64,000 nt of DNA from Gammaproteobacteria bacterium (GTDB lineage: Bacteria > Pseudomonadota > Gammaproteobacteria > Pseudomonadales > Azotimanducaceae), in contig VXPO01000086.1 of NCBI GenBank assembly GCA_009839505.1, positions 1 to 64,000 on the forward strand, given 5' to 3'. A model generated the notes under the pieces. It made no database searches and was not told where the DNA came from. It saw only the letters and a program-made list of their open reading frames with translations. This document shows, in pieces, positions 29,443 through 39,796 of this stretch (its first letter is position 1; each line of letters begins with the position of its first letter). The translations under genes were made by a program, and so were the position numbers.

Positions 29443-30750
29443 ATGGCACTGCACTTCGTGCCGAGGAAGCCGCGCCCGGAACAAATCGCGGAACTCGACG
29501 AGGAATGGAATACGAACCCGCGGTGGAAGGATGTCAAGCGCGGCTACACGGCGGAAGACGTCGTCAACCTGCGCGGCACCATCCCGCATCGGAGCATGCT
29601 CGCTGCGCACGGCGCCGACAAGCTCTGGGAGATCCTGCAGGGCGAAGACTTTGTGAACTGCCTCGGCGCGGTGACGGGCGGCCAGGCAGTGCAGCAGGTC
29701 AAGGCCGGCATCAAGGCCATCTACTTGTCCGGCTGGCAGGTGGCGGCGGACAACAACACCTCCGAGACGATGTACCCGGACCAGTCGCTTTACGCCGTCA
29801 ACTCGGTACCGAGCGTCGTCAACCGCATCAACAACGCCTTTCGCCGGGCGGACGAGATTCAGTGGGCGAGCGGCGTCGACGACGGTATCGACTACTACGC
29901 CCCCATCGTCGCCGATGCCGAGGCCGGCTTCGGCGGTGTCCTAAACGCCTTCGAGTTGATGAAGGCGATGATCGCCGCCGGCGCCGCCGGCGTGCACTTC
30001 GAGGATCAGCTCGCCTCGGTGAAGAAGTGCGGTCACATGGGCGGCAAGGTCCTCGTGCCGACCATCGAAGCTGTACAGAAGCTGATCGCCGCCCGGCTCG
30101 CGGCCGACGTCTGTGACGTGCCCACGTTGCTCATGGCCCGCACCGACGCCAACGCCGCCGAGATGGTGACCAGCGACATCGACGAGTGGGATCAGCCTTT
30201 CCTAACGGGAGAGCGCACACCCGAGGGCTTCTACAAGACGCGCTGCGGCCTCGAACAGGCCGTGTCGCGTGGCTTGGCGTACGCCCCCTACGCCGATCTC
30301 ATATGGTGCGAGACGGCGGTACCCGACCTTGATGAGGCCAGGACGTTCGCCGAGGCCATCCATCGCGTGCACCCGGATCAGATGCTGGCGTACAACTGCT
30401 CGCCGTCGTTCAACTGGCGCGCGAACCTGGACGACGCCACGATCGCCAAGTTCCAGCGCGAACTGGCCGCCATGGGCTACAAGTTCCAGTTCATCACCCT
30501 GGCGGGCATCCACAGCATGTGGTTCAACATGTACGACCTGAGTCGTGACTATGTCGACCGGCAAATGTCGGCGTATGTGGACCTGCAGGAGAAGGAGTTC
30601 GCCGCCACGAATGCAGGCTATTCCTTCGTGAGCCACCAGCAGGAGGTAGGCACCGGCTACTTCGACCAGGTCGCCGAAGTCATCCAGGGTGGCCAATCGT
30701 CGGTGACCGCGCTGACGGGTTCGACGGAAGAGGCCCAGTTCGCGAGTTGA
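29443..30750 (+). CDS. aceA: Isocitrate lyase
   Basis: 435 residues from the ATG at 29443, preceded by GGAGG (E. coli 434). Catalytic [13 protein letters not shown] at about residue 190-202; [41 protein letters not shown] and [16 protein letters not shown] are characteristic. First step of the glyoxylate bypass. Malate synthase is not in the window. Followed by two palindromic repeats, then the convergent prp operon. Confidence 0.97.
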   Translation: MALHFVPRKPRPEQIAELDEEWNTNPRWKDVKRGYTAEDVVNLRGTIPHRSMLAAHGADKLWEILQGEDFVNCLGAVTGGQAVQQVKAGIKAIYLSGWQVAADNNTSETMYPDQSLYAVNSVPSVVNRINNAFRRADEIQWASGVDDGIDYYAPIVADAEAGFGGVLNAFELMKAMIAAGAAGVHFEDQLASVKKCGHMGGKVLVPTIEAVQKLIAARLAADVCDVPTLLMARTDANAAEMVTSDIDEWDQPFLTGERTPEGFYKTRCGLEQAVSRGLAYAPYADLIWCETAVPDLDEARTFAEAIHRVHPDQMLAYNCSPSFNWRANLDDATIAKFQRELAAMGYKFQFITLAGIHSMWFNMYDLSRDYVDRQMSAYVDLQEKEFAATNAGYSFVSHQQEVGTGYFDQVAEVIQGGQSSVTALTGSTEEAQFAS

Positions 30751-30757
30751 TCTCGGA

Positions 30758-30778
30758 GGGCGACCCTTGTGGTCGCCC
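30758..30778. repeat. GGGCGACC/GGTCGCCC palindrome after aceA
   Basis: GGGCGACC-CTTGT-GGTCGCCC, perfect 8-bp arms, 8 bp after the aceA stop. The minus strand reads GDHKGRPP, the diagnostic translation of this repeat family. It could act as a bidirectional terminator between convergent genes. Confidence 0.75.
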
Positions 30779-30811
30779 TTGTCGGTCAACAGACCGTCCC
30801 TCTCCGGAAGT

Positions 30812-30850
30812 GGGCGACCGCGCGCCCTGTCGGGCGCGGTGTGGTCGCCC
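30812..30850. repeat. Double-nested palindrome before the prpD stop
   Basis: Outer arms GGGCGACC (30812-30819) and GGTCGCCC (30843-30850), inner arms GCGCCC (30822-30827) and GGGCGC (30832-30837). Same architecture as the copy inside dnaE2 (12432-12470). It ends 7 bp before the prpD stop codon. Confidence 0.75.
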
Positions 30851-30856
30851 CTATGC

Positions 30857-32299
30857 TCAGATCACCAGCAGGTCGATGAACTCGTTGACCGGGGTTGCCG
30901 CCAAGGCATCCGCGTCTAGGCACAGATCCCGGATGGCCTCGGCATGCGACCGTGGAAAGCGCGTCGCCAGGTTGCTTTCGAACTTCGCGACGAGGAGGGG
31001 CATGCCCTCGTCCCGCCTGCTTCGATGGCCGATGGGATACTCCACGGCGACAGGCTCGGTGCTTGACCCGTCGCGGAAGAAGACCTGCACGGCGTTGGCG
31101 ATGCTGCGCTTGTCGGGTTCGTGGTATTCCCGGCTGTAGCGCGCGTCCTCCTCCACCACCATCACCTCCCGCAGCCGGTCGATTCGGGGATCAGCGGCAG
31201 CGGCATCCTCGTAGTCATCCGCGACGAGGTCTCCCTTCAGGAGGCCGACGGCGACCATGTACTGCAGACAGTGGTCACGATCAGCGGGATTGTCCAGACG
31301 GCCGGTCTTGCTGATGATGCGGATCGCCGACTCGTGGGTTGTGAGGACGATTCGCTCGATATCGTCCAGTCGGCCAGCGACCTCCGGATGCAGCGTGACT
31401 GCCGCCTCCACCGCGGTCTGGGCGTGGAACTCCGCGGGGAAAGAAATCTTGAACAGGACGTTCTCCATGACGTAGCTGCCGTAGTCCCGCTGGAAGTCGA
31501 ACTTGCCGCCCCGGAAGGCGACGTCGTAGAACCCCCAGGTCGGCGCCGTCAGCGCGCCCGGGTAGCCGATCTCTCCCTTCAGAACCAGCAACGCGAGACG
31601 CACCGCGCGGCTGCTAGCATCGCCCGCAGCCCAGGACTTGCGCGGACCCGCGTTCGGGGCATGGCGATAGGTACGCAAGGCCGAGCCGTCGATGAAGGCG
31701 TGGGACAACGCATCCACCACCTGGGAATGGCTACCGCCTAGGAGGCGCGTCACCACCGCCGTGGAGGCGACACGCACGAGCAGCACATGGTCGAGACCTA
31801 CGCGGTTGAAGCTGTTCTCCAAAGCCAGGCAGCCCTGAATCTCGTGGGCCTTGATCATCGCGGTCAAGACATCACGCATCATCAGGGGCCGTCTTCCCTC
31901 GGCCACGGCCCGGCGGCTCACCCAATCGGCCGCCGCGAGGATGCCCCCCAGATTGTCCGAGGGATGGCCCCACTCGGCGGCAAGCCAGGTGTCGTTGAAG
32001 TCGAGCCAGCGGATCGCGCAGCCGATGTCCCACGCCGCCTTCACGGGATCGAGTTCGAACTGCGTACCCGGCACCCGGGCACCGTTCGGAACCACCGTTC
32101 CAGGCACCACGGGGCCGAGATGCTTGGCGCATTCAGGAAACCTGAGCGCCAGGAAACCGCATCCCAAGGTGTCCATCAAGCAGTGGCGGGCCGTGTCGTA
32201 GGCCTCGTCGCTGTCGATCTCGTAGCCGGTGACGTAGTCGGCGATGGCGACCAGTTCGGGATCCGGGTCGGGGCGGATGTTTGTCTCGACGTTGCTCAC
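30857..32299 (-). CDS. prpD: 2-Methylcitrate dehydratase (MmgE/PrpD family)
   Basis: 480 residues from a GTG start (E. coli PrpD 483). [85 protein letters not shown] and [14 protein letters not shown] are typical. It dehydrates 2-methylcitrate in the methylcitrate cycle. Last gene of thrH-prpB-prpC-prpD. No acnD or prpF is present, so this organism uses the PrpD route. Confidence 0.94.
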   Translation of the reverse strand: MSNVETNIRPDPDPELVAIADYVTGYEIDSDEAYDTARHCLMDTLGCGFLALRFPECAKHLGPVVPGTVVPNGARVPGTQFELDPVKAAWDIGCAIRWLDFNDTWLAAEWGHPSDNLGGILAAADWVSRRAVAEGRRPLMMRDVLTAMIKAHEIQGCLALENSFNRVGLDHVLLVRVASTAVVTRLLGGSHSQVVDALSHAFIDGSALRTYRHAPNAGPRKSWAAGDASSRAVRLALLVLKGEIGYPGALTAPTWGFYDVAFRGGKFDFQRDYGSYVMENVLFKISFPAEFHAQTAVEAAVTLHPEVAGRLDDIERIVLTTHESAIRIISKTGRLDNPADRDHCLQYMVAVGLLKGDLVADDYEDAAAADPRIDRLREVMVVEEDARYSREYHEPDKRSIANAVQVFFRDGSSTEPVAVEYPIGHRSRRDEGMPLLVAKFESNLATRFPRSHAEAIRDLCLDADALAATPVNEFIDLLVI

Positions 32300-32302
32300 G
32301 GA

Positions 32303-33427
32303 TCAACGGTCGGCCAAGGCCGGGAAATCTCTCGGTTCGGAGCCGATGTAGTCGGCGCTCGGACGAATGATGCGGTTGTTGCTGCGCTGCTCCATGATGT
32401 GGGCCGTCCATCCCGAGACCCGCGCGCACACGAATATCGGCGTGAACAGCTTGGTGGGAATGCCCATGGAGCGATACGCGGATGCATGGAAGAAGTCCGC
32501 GTTCGCGAACAGCCGCTTTTCGTCCCACATCAGCTTCTCGATGGCGCAGGAGACCGCATAGACGTCCGCGTCGCCCACTTCCCCGGCGAGGCGCTCGGCC
32601 CAGCCCTTGATGATCGTGTTTCGGGGATCGGATTCCCGATAGATGGCGTGGCCGAATCCCATGACAACTTCCTTGCGCGCCAGCATTTCGCGCACCGATT
32701 CCACGGCCGCGGTCGGCGAGTCGAAGCGATCGATCAACTCCATCGCCGCCTCGTTGGCTCCGCCATGCAGCGGACCGCGCAGCGAACCGATGGCGCCGGT
32801 GACGCACGAGTGGATGTCCGACAGCGTCGAAGCGCACACCCGCGCGGTGAACGTGGAAGCGTTGAACTCGTGCTCAGCGTAGAGAATCAGCGACACATCC
32901 AGAACGCGCCGAAACAGGTCGCTTGGAGACTCGGCCTTGAGTGTTGCCAGGAAGTGTCCAGCCACCGAGTCCTCGTCGGTCTCCACGTCGACGCGCTCAC
33001 CGTCGTGGCTGTAGCGATACCAGTAGTTGATGATCGACGGCAGCGCGCCGATAAGACGGTCGGCGGCGGCGTGTTGATTCGCGAAATCGCCCTCGGGTTC
33101 GAGATTCCCAAGCGTGGAACATCCCGTGCGCATGACGTCCATCGGGTGCGCGGAGGCGGGAATACGCTCCAGGACTTCCTTGAGCGGCGTCGGCAGACCG
33201 CGTAGACCCTTGAGCTTCTTCCGATAGGCCGTGAGTTGGGTGTCATTCGGCAGTTCGCCGTAGAGCAGCAGGTACGCCACTTCCTCGAACGTGGCGGCCT
33301 CGGCCAGATCGTCGATCCCATAGCCCCGGTACGTGAGCCCAGTGCCCGTCCTCCCCACCGTGCACAGGGCGGTCTCGCCGGCGCTCTGACCCCGCAGGCC
33401 CGCCCCGCCGAGCTTGTCGTCAGCCAT
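32303..33427 (-). CDS. prpC: 2-Methylcitrate synthase
   Basis: 374 residues from the ATG at 33427, overlapping the prpB stop by 8 bp; the frame remains open upstream to 33601 but only antisense to prpB sequence. Citrate-synthase fold: [33 protein letters not shown] with catalytic His, [15 protein letters not shown] and [15 protein letters not shown] with catalytic His and Asp near [15 protein letters not shown]. Condenses propionyl-CoA with oxaloacetate. Placement with prpB and prpD distinguishes it from the housekeeping citrate synthase. Confidence 0.93.
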   Translation of the reverse strand: MADDKLGGAGLRGQSAGETALCTVGRTGTGLTYRGYGIDDLAEAATFEEVAYLLLYGELPNDTQLTAYRKKLKGLRGLPTPLKEVLERIPASAHPMDVMRTGCSTLGNLEPEGDFANQHAAADRLIGALPSIINYWYRYSHDGERVDVETDEDSVAGHFLATLKAESPSDLFRRVLDVSLILYAEHEFNASTFTARVCASTLSDIHSCVTGAIGSLRGPLHGGANEAAMELIDRFDSPTAAVESVREMLARKEVVMGFGHAIYRESDPRNTIIKGWAERLAGEVGDADVYAVSCAIEKLMWDEKRLFANADFFHASAYRSMGIPTKLFTPIFVCARVSGWTAHIMEQRSNNRIIRPSADYIGSEPRDFPALADR

Positions 33428-34337
33428 TGGATCCCCCCTGGTCGGTTCCACTGTCCAAGCGCGCATCCGGGTCCGCGAACAGCTCGTCCAGCTTCGTCTC
33501 GTAGTCGTGGTAGCCGAGGAAGTCGTACAACTCGTCCCGGGTCTGCATCGTGTCGACCACGCTGCGTTGGGTCCCTTCGTCGCGAATCGTGCGGTAGACA
33601 TTGACCGCTGCCAGGCTCATGGCGCGGAACGCCGACAGCGGATAGAGGGCCATCCTAACACCGACGTCGCGGAGTTCCGTCGTGGTGTACAGCGGCGTCT
33701 GGCCGAACTCGGTCAGGTTGGCTAGCACCGGTATACCGACGGCCCGGGTGATGCGGGCGTACATTCCGATCTCGGTCATGGCTTCCGCGAAGATGGCGTC
33801 CGCACCCGCCTCCTCGAAGCGGACCGCGCGCTCGACGACGGCGTCAAGCCCCTCCACCGCAAGCGCGTCGGTGCGCGCCATGACGACGAAGTCGGGGTCG
33901 GTCCTGGCATCCGCCGCGGCCTTCAGGCGGTCGCACATTTCCGCCGTGGACACGATCGCCTTGTTGGGCCGGTGGCCGCAACGCTTGGACGCCACCTGGT
34001 CCTCCATGTGGACGGCCGCAGCGCCGTTGCGGACCATCTCGCGGATGGTTCGGGCGATATTGAACGCACCGCCCCATCCCGTGTCGATGTCCACCAGCAA
34101 CGGCGTGTCGACTGCGGCGGTGATCCGGCGCACATCCTCGAGCACGTCGTTCAACGAGGTCATACCGAGATCCGGCAGCCCGTACGACGCGTTGGCTACC
34201 CCTGCCCCGCTCAGATAGATGGCCCGGTAGCCGACCTGCCGCGCCATCAATGCGGCGTATGCGTTGACCGTGCCGACGATCTGCAGTGGATCCTCATCCG
34301 CAAGCGCTTGGCGGAACCGTGCGCCGGGTGTCGTCAT
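33420..34337 (-). CDS. prpB: 2-Methylisocitrate lyase
   Basis: 305 residues. Catalytic KRCGH within [52 protein letters not shown] and [14 protein letters not shown] are family signatures. Cleaves 2-methylisocitrate to pyruvate and succinate. Its ATG overlaps the thrH stop (ATGA), and its end overlaps prpC. Confidence 0.95.
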   Translation of the reverse strand: MTTPGARFRQALADEDPLQIVGTVNAYAALMARQVGYRAIYLSGAGVANASYGLPDLGMTSLNDVLEDVRRITAAVDTPLLVDIDTGWGGAFNIARTIREMVRNGAAAVHMEDQVASKRCGHRPNKAIVSTAEMCDRLKAAADARTDPDFVVMARTDALAVEGLDAVVERAVRFEEAGADAIFAEAMTEIGMYARITRAVGIPVLANLTEFGQTPLYTTTELRDVGVRMALYPLSAFRAMSLAAVNVYRTIRDEGTQRSVVDTMQTRDELYDFLGYHDYETKLDELFADPDARLDSGTDQGGSNG

Positions 34338-34936
34338 GCCGTCGCCTCCAATGGTTCCAAGGCCGCGGTGAGTTCGTCGTAGCCGTTGACTGCCTCGAAT
34401 GCCGGATACTGCTCGCGCACGCCCGACGGCGCGTCGAAGAAAATCCCCACGTCGGATTCCTCGAGCATGGTGACGTCGTTAAACGAATCTCCCACACCAA
34501 TCACGCGGTAGTTCATGGCGTGAAAAGCACGCACCGCCTGGCGCTTGGGATCCTCCTGGCGAAGCCGGTAGCCGACGATCCGGTCGTCTTCGACGTTAAG
34601 ACGGTGGCATAGCAGCAGCGGATGGCCGAGTTTCGCCATCAAAGGCATTCCGAACTCGTAGAACGTGTCCGACAGTATCGCAACCTGGAACCGCCGCCGT
34701 GCCCAGGCCACGAAATCCACCGCCCCGGGAAGCGGGTCCAACTCGCCGATCACTTCCTGGATGGTCGTCAGGCGGAGGCCGTGCTCGGCCATGACCGCCA
34801 ACCGCATCCGCATCAACTCGTCGTAGACCGGAATGTCGCGCGTTGTCTTGTTGAGCGCCTCGATCCCCGTGCGCCGGGCGACCGCCCGCCAGACCTCCGG
34901 CACCAGCACACCCTCGAGATCAAGACAGAGAACGTT
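34334..34936 (-). CDS. thrH: ThrH: phosphoserine phosphatase/homoserine phosphotransferase
   Basis: 200 residues if the TTG at 34936 is used ([20 protein letters not shown] then matches the Pseudomonas protein from its start); an ATG at 34969 adds 11 residues without a ribosome-binding site. HAD fold: DLEGVLVPE (nucleophile Asp), [29 protein letters not shown]. ThrH dephosphorylates phosphoserine and can phosphorylate homoserine. Unusually it is the first gene of the prp operon, overlapping prpB by 4 bp. Confidence 0.85.
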   Translation of the reverse strand, partial: NVLCLDLEGVLVPEVWRAVARRTGIEALNKTTRDIPVYDELMRMRLAVMAEHGLRLTTIQEVIGELDPLPGAVDFVAWARRRFQVAILSDTFYEFGMPLMAKLGHPLLLCHRLNVEDDRIVGYRLRQEDPKRQAVRAFHAMNYRVIGVGDSFNDVTMLEESDVGIFFDAPSGVREQYPAFEAVNGYDELTAALEPLEATA

Positions 34937-35120
34937 CAATGCGGGACCCCGGAAACAAAAGAGGGGCATTCTACAGGGTTTGCCAACACTCGCCGGAGCC
35001 AGCGGCAGGTCACGGACCCGTCATTCCGGGAGCATTAGGTTATTGCCAGACGGTATTTCTTGACGGTTGGCGCTTCTTGCTAAGCTCCCGGCGCTCAGCA
35101 CCCAAGGGACCAGCAGCCCG

Positions 35121-35897
35121 ATGGCTGAACCGATGGCAAGCGATGAATCCGCGACCGGTTCGGATACCCGGAACGGCGCCGACTGGAGTCTGGCGGAACG
35201 TCAGGCGCTCGTCGTGCTAGAGGACGCGTTCCGCGAGTACCAGCACATTGCCGTTTCGTTCAGCGGCGCCGAAGACGTGGCACTAGTCGACCTCGCCGTC
35301 AGGGTGCGTGGCACGGGCGTGCCGGTGTTCAGCCTGGACACGGGACGGCTCCACCCGGAGACCCACCGGTTCCTGGAGACGGTCCGCGAGCACTACGGGA
35401 TCACCATCGAGACCCTGTCGCCCGACCCGGACGAGGTCAACCGACTCGTGCGCGACAAGGGCTCGTTCAGTTTCTACCGGGACGGTCACGGCGAGTGCTG
35501 CGCGATTCGGAAGATTGAGCCATTGACCCGAAAGCTCGGCACCCTCGACGCCTGGATCACCGGTCAACGGGCCGACCAGAGCGTCACCCGGGAAGGACTG
35601 CCCGTCGCGCAGGACGACCTTGCGTTCTCCACGGCTGAGCACCCGGTCCGAAAGTTCAATCCGTTGGCGGACTGGACCGGCGCCGATGTCTGGGACTACA
35701 TCCGGCGACGCGAGGTGCCCTACAACACGCTCCACGACCAAGGCTTCCGGTCCATCGGCTGCGAACCGTGCACGCGGCCCGTGGGACCGCACCAGCACGA
35801 GCGCGAGGGGCGCTGGTGGTGGGAGGACAGCGCAGACAAGGAGTGCGGTCTGCACGCGCAGAACGTCACCGAACCTATCCGCATCATCGGTCGCTAG
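35121..35897 (+). CDS. cysH: Adenylyl-sulfate (APS) reductase, CysH family
   Basis: 258 residues from the ATG at 35121; a second ATG lies four codons on. PAPS-reductase fold: [42 protein letters not shown]. The paired cysteines [11 protein letters not shown] and GCEPCTRPV are the [4Fe-4S] ligands that mark APS-using enzymes, with the catalytic cysteine in KECGLH. It reduces APS to sulfite. Followed 39 bp later by a small CxxC protein. cysI and DUF934 lie at 51.4-53.7 kb and cysB at 39.8 kb. Confidence 0.94.
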   Translation: MAEPMASDESATGSDTRNGADWSLAERQALVVLEDAFREYQHIAVSFSGAEDVALVDLAVRVRGTGVPVFSLDTGRLHPETHRFLETVREHYGITIETLSPDPDEVNRLVRDKGSFSFYRDGHGECCAIRKIEPLTRKLGTLDAWITGQRADQSVTREGLPVAQDDLAFSTAEHPVRKFNPLADWTGADVWDYIRRREVPYNTLHDQGFRSIGCEPCTRPVGPHQHEREGRWWWEDSADKECGLHAQNVTEPIRIIGR

Positions 35898-35936
35898 GTC
35901 GCGCCTTCCGGCGACGGCCGGCAGTGCAGGAGCTTC

Positions 35937-36269
35937 ATGCACATCACCTTCGTCAAGAAGATCCTGGCCGACGGCGAGCCCTGCGCCAAGTGCGCGGACG
36001 TGGAACGACGCCTCCACCGCTCCGGCCAGATGACACGGATTGATCGCGTGATCATCGCCGACGAGCGCGACCCCGCGTCCGAGGGGATGCGTCTGGCCGA
36101 TCTTCACGGGGTCGACACGGCACCGTTCTTCATCGTCGAACGCGACTCCGGAACCGTGATCTACACGGTGTACCTCAAGTTTGCGCGAGACGTCTTTGCT
36201 TCCGATTCCCGGCCGGTCGACGAAGCCCGCGAGGCGCTTAGGGCGAATCCGGACCTAGGGTTGATCTGA
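35937..36269 (+). CDS. Small glutaredoxin/thioredoxin-like protein with CxxC
   Basis: 110 residues. HITFVKKILADGEPCAKCADVERRL places a CxxC (EPCAKC, 16-19) after a beta strand, followed by RVIIADERDP, GVDTAPFFIVERD (cis-Pro-like TAPFF) and a short helix. That is a compact thioredoxin-fold pattern. It is downstream of APS reductase, which needs a thiol reductant, so it might serve CysH; that is inference only. Family not recognised. Confidence 0.6.
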   Translation: MHITFVKKILADGEPCAKCADVERRLHRSGQMTRIDRVIIADERDPASEGMRLADLHGVDTAPFFIVERDSGTVIYTVYLKFARDVFASDSRPVDEAREALRANPDLGLI

Positions 36270-36347
36270 TGGGTGATCGGTCGGTGGGTGTCGGGGCCGG
36301 ACGCCGAGCCCTCAAGACGTCTTGGCAGCGCTAACAAACGGGTTTCG

Positions 36348-39300
36348 TCACGGATCGCCGGCGATGCGACTGGGCGAGGATGGGTAGCGATAGGCCACGT
36401 CGCCGTCGTTGGGGTAGCCATAGACTCGGAAGAACCGCTTCGACGCATCGTCGGGTTTTTCGTACGTGTGGCTGTTGCGATCCAGGTACAGATCCGCCTC
36501 TACTTCTTCCGCGTCCTCGTCACCGGCCCGCACCTGCAGTCGGTACTTGTGGCAGCGGGTGTCCGCGGGAGAGTCCCATTCGATCGTCCAGGAGTCGGTG
36601 TCCCCGCCGATGCTGAGCCCTCCCGGCGGGGAACAGATCGGCTTGGTGGTCCATGCGAGGCCGTAGGTGAGATGATCGGGACTGCCGCCATTGGAGGCGA
36701 CCCGAACTTCCATGTCGTAGCTCCCGGGCTCCAGCAACGTCTCCACCAGTTCGACATTGGACGTGCTGCTGTTGCTGTACGCAACGCGCCTACCACCACT
36801 GTCGTAGATGGCAAGCCTGTAGTCGGGGAGGTAGCTGATCCAGGCGTCGTCGACGTAGCGGTGCCAGACGAGGACCGCCGAGAACATGGACCGCTCGGCC
36901 AGTTCGAAGGGGTAGCTAACGGCATCCCCTTCGGCAAGATCGCGAGCGTAGTCCCAGCCCCGTGGGGCGACGTTGCCGGCGGCACCGCCATCGAACTGGC
37001 CCGCATCGAGGATGTCGTACGAGGTGAGCACGTTGAGGGCGCCCGCCCCGTATTTGTGGCTCAACGGCAAGGCGTCCGAGGATCGTTCCCAAGCGCCATC
37101 GATGAACAGCGGTCGCGCCGGACTGACATCCGTCCACTCGACGCTGATCTTGTAGTCGAAGCGCGTGGCGCCGGCCATCAGAATGGCCTTGACGGCGATG
37201 CTGTGGAAGGCGTCGGATAGACGCGGGTCCACCTTCGCACGCTCCAGCAGCATCGCGGCGGCGGAGCATACGGTTGGCGCAGACCAGCTTGTGGCGGACC
37301 CCAAGTCCGAGCGCGTTGCGATGTCCGGTTTGTATCTTGGCGAACCGTGGTCGTTGAGCTTGGCACCGTCGTACGCGTAGTGGTTCGCATGGTACTGGTC
37401 GACGACAATGCTGTTGTAGGCCATCCCGCTGGTTGTCCAGTTTCCAGCCGCCAATGAACTTTGCGCCGTGCAGGCAACCAGGTCGTTCTCTTCGACGAAC
37501 TTGTCGAACTGCCTCACGAGTTCGGCGCTGGATCCGCCGTTCGTGTTGCTGACGTTCAAGAGTTTCGCGGAAGCAACTGGAACACCGTCGTAACTCGTCG
37601 GCGGATAACGGTCCATACCACCGCTGCTGCCGATGAATTCCCGTAGATCCGCAGTGTCGATGGCATGGAAGGAGTCCAGTTCGACCGAGAACGTCGAGTA
37701 TCGCGAGTATTGGAGTCGATAGGTGTCGACCTCCGTGAGGATCTCGGCGACGGATCGGCTGTGGGAGCCCGGATCCTTGTACCTGATGAGATGCACGACA
37801 TCGCCCAGGTCGTCGGGGGTATGGTCGCGCTCGGCTTGAAGAACCGTGAGTCCCCGGCCGGTAGGCAGGTGGTAGTCGTGCTTCAGCAGCAGTTCCTGGA
37901 AGCCGACGTACTTCGCGAATTCGTATCCATCCCTGTACCAGTTGATTCTACCGAACCAGCTCTCGATCGATCGGAACCAATCCGTCTCCAACTTGGCGAA
38001 GGACTCACCGTGGTTGAAGGCATTTTCGGAACGTTCCATTGCAACCGTGGACAGGCTCGTCAAATGCCCGGTGGGACTTGCCAACAGACTCATCGGCACC
38101 ACCGGTTGATCGGATCGGATGATGAGCTGCCACTTGCCGCTACCGTCGCCGAGCATGCCCACGAAGCCCTCGCCGCCGGACTCCAACTGCTGCGCGGTGA
38201 GGTGGCGGGCGGCGCCAACCGGGATGGACACTTGCACGACCGGGGACCACTCGCCCCGGTCGTCGATGCCCTGGATTCTGACCTCGGCCGGCGACGACCC
38301 GATGTTCACGAGACGTAGCCGGCTGACCTGGTTGGCGTTGCTGCCGGGATTGAAGGTCGGTACACGGGACCGGTATTCCGTGCCGGGTGCGGTGTCGTGG
38401 ATGGCGGTGAGGAAACCATCTTCGGTGCGGACGTAGGCCAGCACCTCGATGTCCAGGCTGCTCGCGAACTCCAACCGCCAGTCTCCGCTCCCGGAGCCGG
38501 TACCGGCGGACAGTCCCTTGCCGCCCTGTTGCAGGTCATCGGAGTTGAAGTACCGGGTTTCGCCGCCACCGATCGCCAAGGTGACGGGGTCGAACGCCCG
38601 GCCTGTGTCGTCGAAGGCCGAGACGGTCACGTCCCCGGCGTCGACGGAGCGGTTGAGGATTCGGACAAAGCCCTGACCCTGGGGGCTTCCCGCCCACGGG
38701 AACACGGTTGCGCGGTTCGTGTCGACGGTGGTGGAGAGGTTCGTCAGATGACCGGTCGGACTCTCCAGCAGGTTGACAACCATGATCTTCCGGTCGGATT
38801 CGACATCCAGACGCCACTTCCCGAAGCCGTCGCCTAGGCCCTCGGACTCGAGCTCGGCAGCCGTCAAGGAACGGGATGCCCCCGCGGCAATGGAAACAAC
38901 AACGGCATCTCCCGGCGACTCGCCTTGGCCATCGACACCTGAAATGGTGACGGTGGCGGCGGATTCGCCAGGATTGACCAGACGCAGGCGGCTGATTTGA
39001 TTGCGGTTGCTGGCGGGGTTGAAGATCGCGACCTCGTGACGACCACCGGTCGCCGGCACCGTGTCGTGCATGGCCGTCAGGAAGCCATCGGTCGTACGGA
39101 TGTATGCCAATACCTCGATGTCGAGGTCGCTCGACAACTCCAGTCGCCAATCGCCCTGACCGGATCCGACGCCATCGGGCAGACCCTTGGATTCGTTGCC
39201 GTGCTCCAGGTCGTCCGAGTTGAAATGCGCGGTCTGGCGGCCATCGACCGTCAGCGTGACGGGTTCCTTGCGAAGGCCGGCGTCGTCGACGGCGACAACC

Positions 39301-39581
39301 CGAATCTCCCCTTCGAGCGCGGTGTGGTTGATTACCCGAGCGAAGCCCTGCCGCACGGCATCCGAGGCGGAGGGGAAAAATGGCACCGTGTGCGGCGTTT
39401 CGGCAGCCGCCCCGATCTGCATGGCAAGGCTACCGGCAAGCAGCCGCCCGAAAACGCCGTGGCGCCCCTGCGTCCGCCAACTGCCGGTCGCCGCCGACCG
39501 CCGTTGAGCGGTCGGGCCGTTCGAAGTGCGCTGCCGCACCCGCGGCTCCCGTGCAGGCGATAGTCGTACAACGGCTCGCAT
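36348..39581 (-). CDS. Large secreted subtilase-like protein with duplicated N-terminal module
   Basis: 1077 residues from the ATG at 39581 (GGAAGG just upstream); the frame is open to 39746. A long basic N-region leads into a hydrophobic signal (VFGRLLAGSLAMQIGAAA). Residues ~66-285 and ~294-515 are two copies of one module (QGFxRxxN..., FNSDDL, GDWRLE, LDIEVLAY.RT.DGFLTA.HDT, F.P.SN.NQ.SRLRLVN, SPTGHLT.LST). A subtilase domain follows (~570-880): SHSRSVAEIL (His), YKPDIAT and ATSWSAPTV (Ser 765). The position of the usual catalytic Asp reads VLQAERDH, apparently Glu. C-terminal PPC-like and FnIII-like parts end the protein. Possibly an exported protease or pseudo-protease. Confidence 0.7.
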   Translation of the reverse strand: MRAVVRLSPAREPRVRQRTSNGPTAQRRSAATGSWRTQGRHGVFGRLLAGSLAMQIGAAAETPHTVPFFPSASDAVRQGFARVINHTALEGEIRVVAVDDAGLRKEPVTLTVDGRQTAHFNSDDLEHGNESKGLPDGVGSGQGDWRLELSSDLDIEVLAYIRTTDGFLTAMHDTVPATGGRHEVAIFNPASNRNQISRLRLVNPGESAATVTISGVDGQGESPGDAVVVSIAAGASRSLTAAELESEGLGDGFGKWRLDVESDRKIMVVNLLESPTGHLTNLSTTVDTNRATVFPWAGSPQGQGFVRILNRSVDAGDVTVSAFDDTGRAFDPVTLAIGGGETRYFNSDDLQQGGKGLSAGTGSGSGDWRLEFASSLDIEVLAYVRTEDGFLTAIHDTAPGTEYRSRVPTFNPGSNANQVSRLRLVNIGSSPAEVRIQGIDDRGEWSPVVQVSIPVGAARHLTAQQLESGGEGFVGMLGDGSGKWQLIIRSDQPVVPMSLLASPTGHLTSLSTVAMERSENAFNHGESFAKLETDWFRSIESWFGRINWYRDGYEFAKYVGFQELLLKHDYHLPTGRGLTVLQAERDHTPDDLGDVVHLIRYKDPGSHSRSVAEILTEVDTYRLQYSRYSTFSVELDSFHAIDTADLREFIGSSGGMDRYPPTSYDGVPVASAKLLNVSNTNGGSSAELVRQFDKFVEENDLVACTAQSSLAAGNWTTSGMAYNSIVVDQYHANHYAYDGAKLNDHGSPRYKPDIATRSDLGSATSWSAPTVCSAAAMLLERAKVDPRLSDAFHSIAVKAILMAGATRFDYKISVEWTDVSPARPLFIDGAWERSSDALPLSHKYGAGALNVLTSYDILDAGQFDGGAAGNVAPRGWDYARDLAEGDAVSYPFELAERSMFSAVLVWHRYVDDAWISYLPDYRLAIYDSGGRRVAYSNSSTSNVELVETLLEPGSYDMEVRVASNGGSPDHLTYGLAWTTKPICSPPGGLSIGGDTDSWTIEWDSPADTRCHKYRLQVRAGDEDAEEVEADLYLDRNSHTYEKPDDASKRFFRVYGYPNDGDVAYRYPSSPSRIAGDP

Positions 39582-39796
39582 CGCGCCTTCCACTGCCGGG
39601 TTGGCGAGGTCGTGGGCGATCGGGAAACCGACCGCGATACAAGCACAGGATCGTAGCCACGGATCGCACTCCCCCGCGTCCCCAAGCTTGGGGAGACTTT
39701 GGCCACGGGCACGGACCTCAAGTTGGAGGCAGGCCCACCGGCACAACCGGCCACCGACGAGGGCAACCCGTCAAAGGTCCGCAGGGGCACGGACGC

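Noticed and set aside
29227..29610. Upstream extension of the PIN-toxin frame
   Set aside because: It lies antisense to the start of aceA and beyond the natural MRVVLDTN start of a PIN domain.
39582..39746. Longer N-terminus of the subtilase-like protein
   Set aside because: The ATG at 39581 has GGAAGG before it and leads more directly to the signal peptide; the added 55 residues look like shadow sequence.
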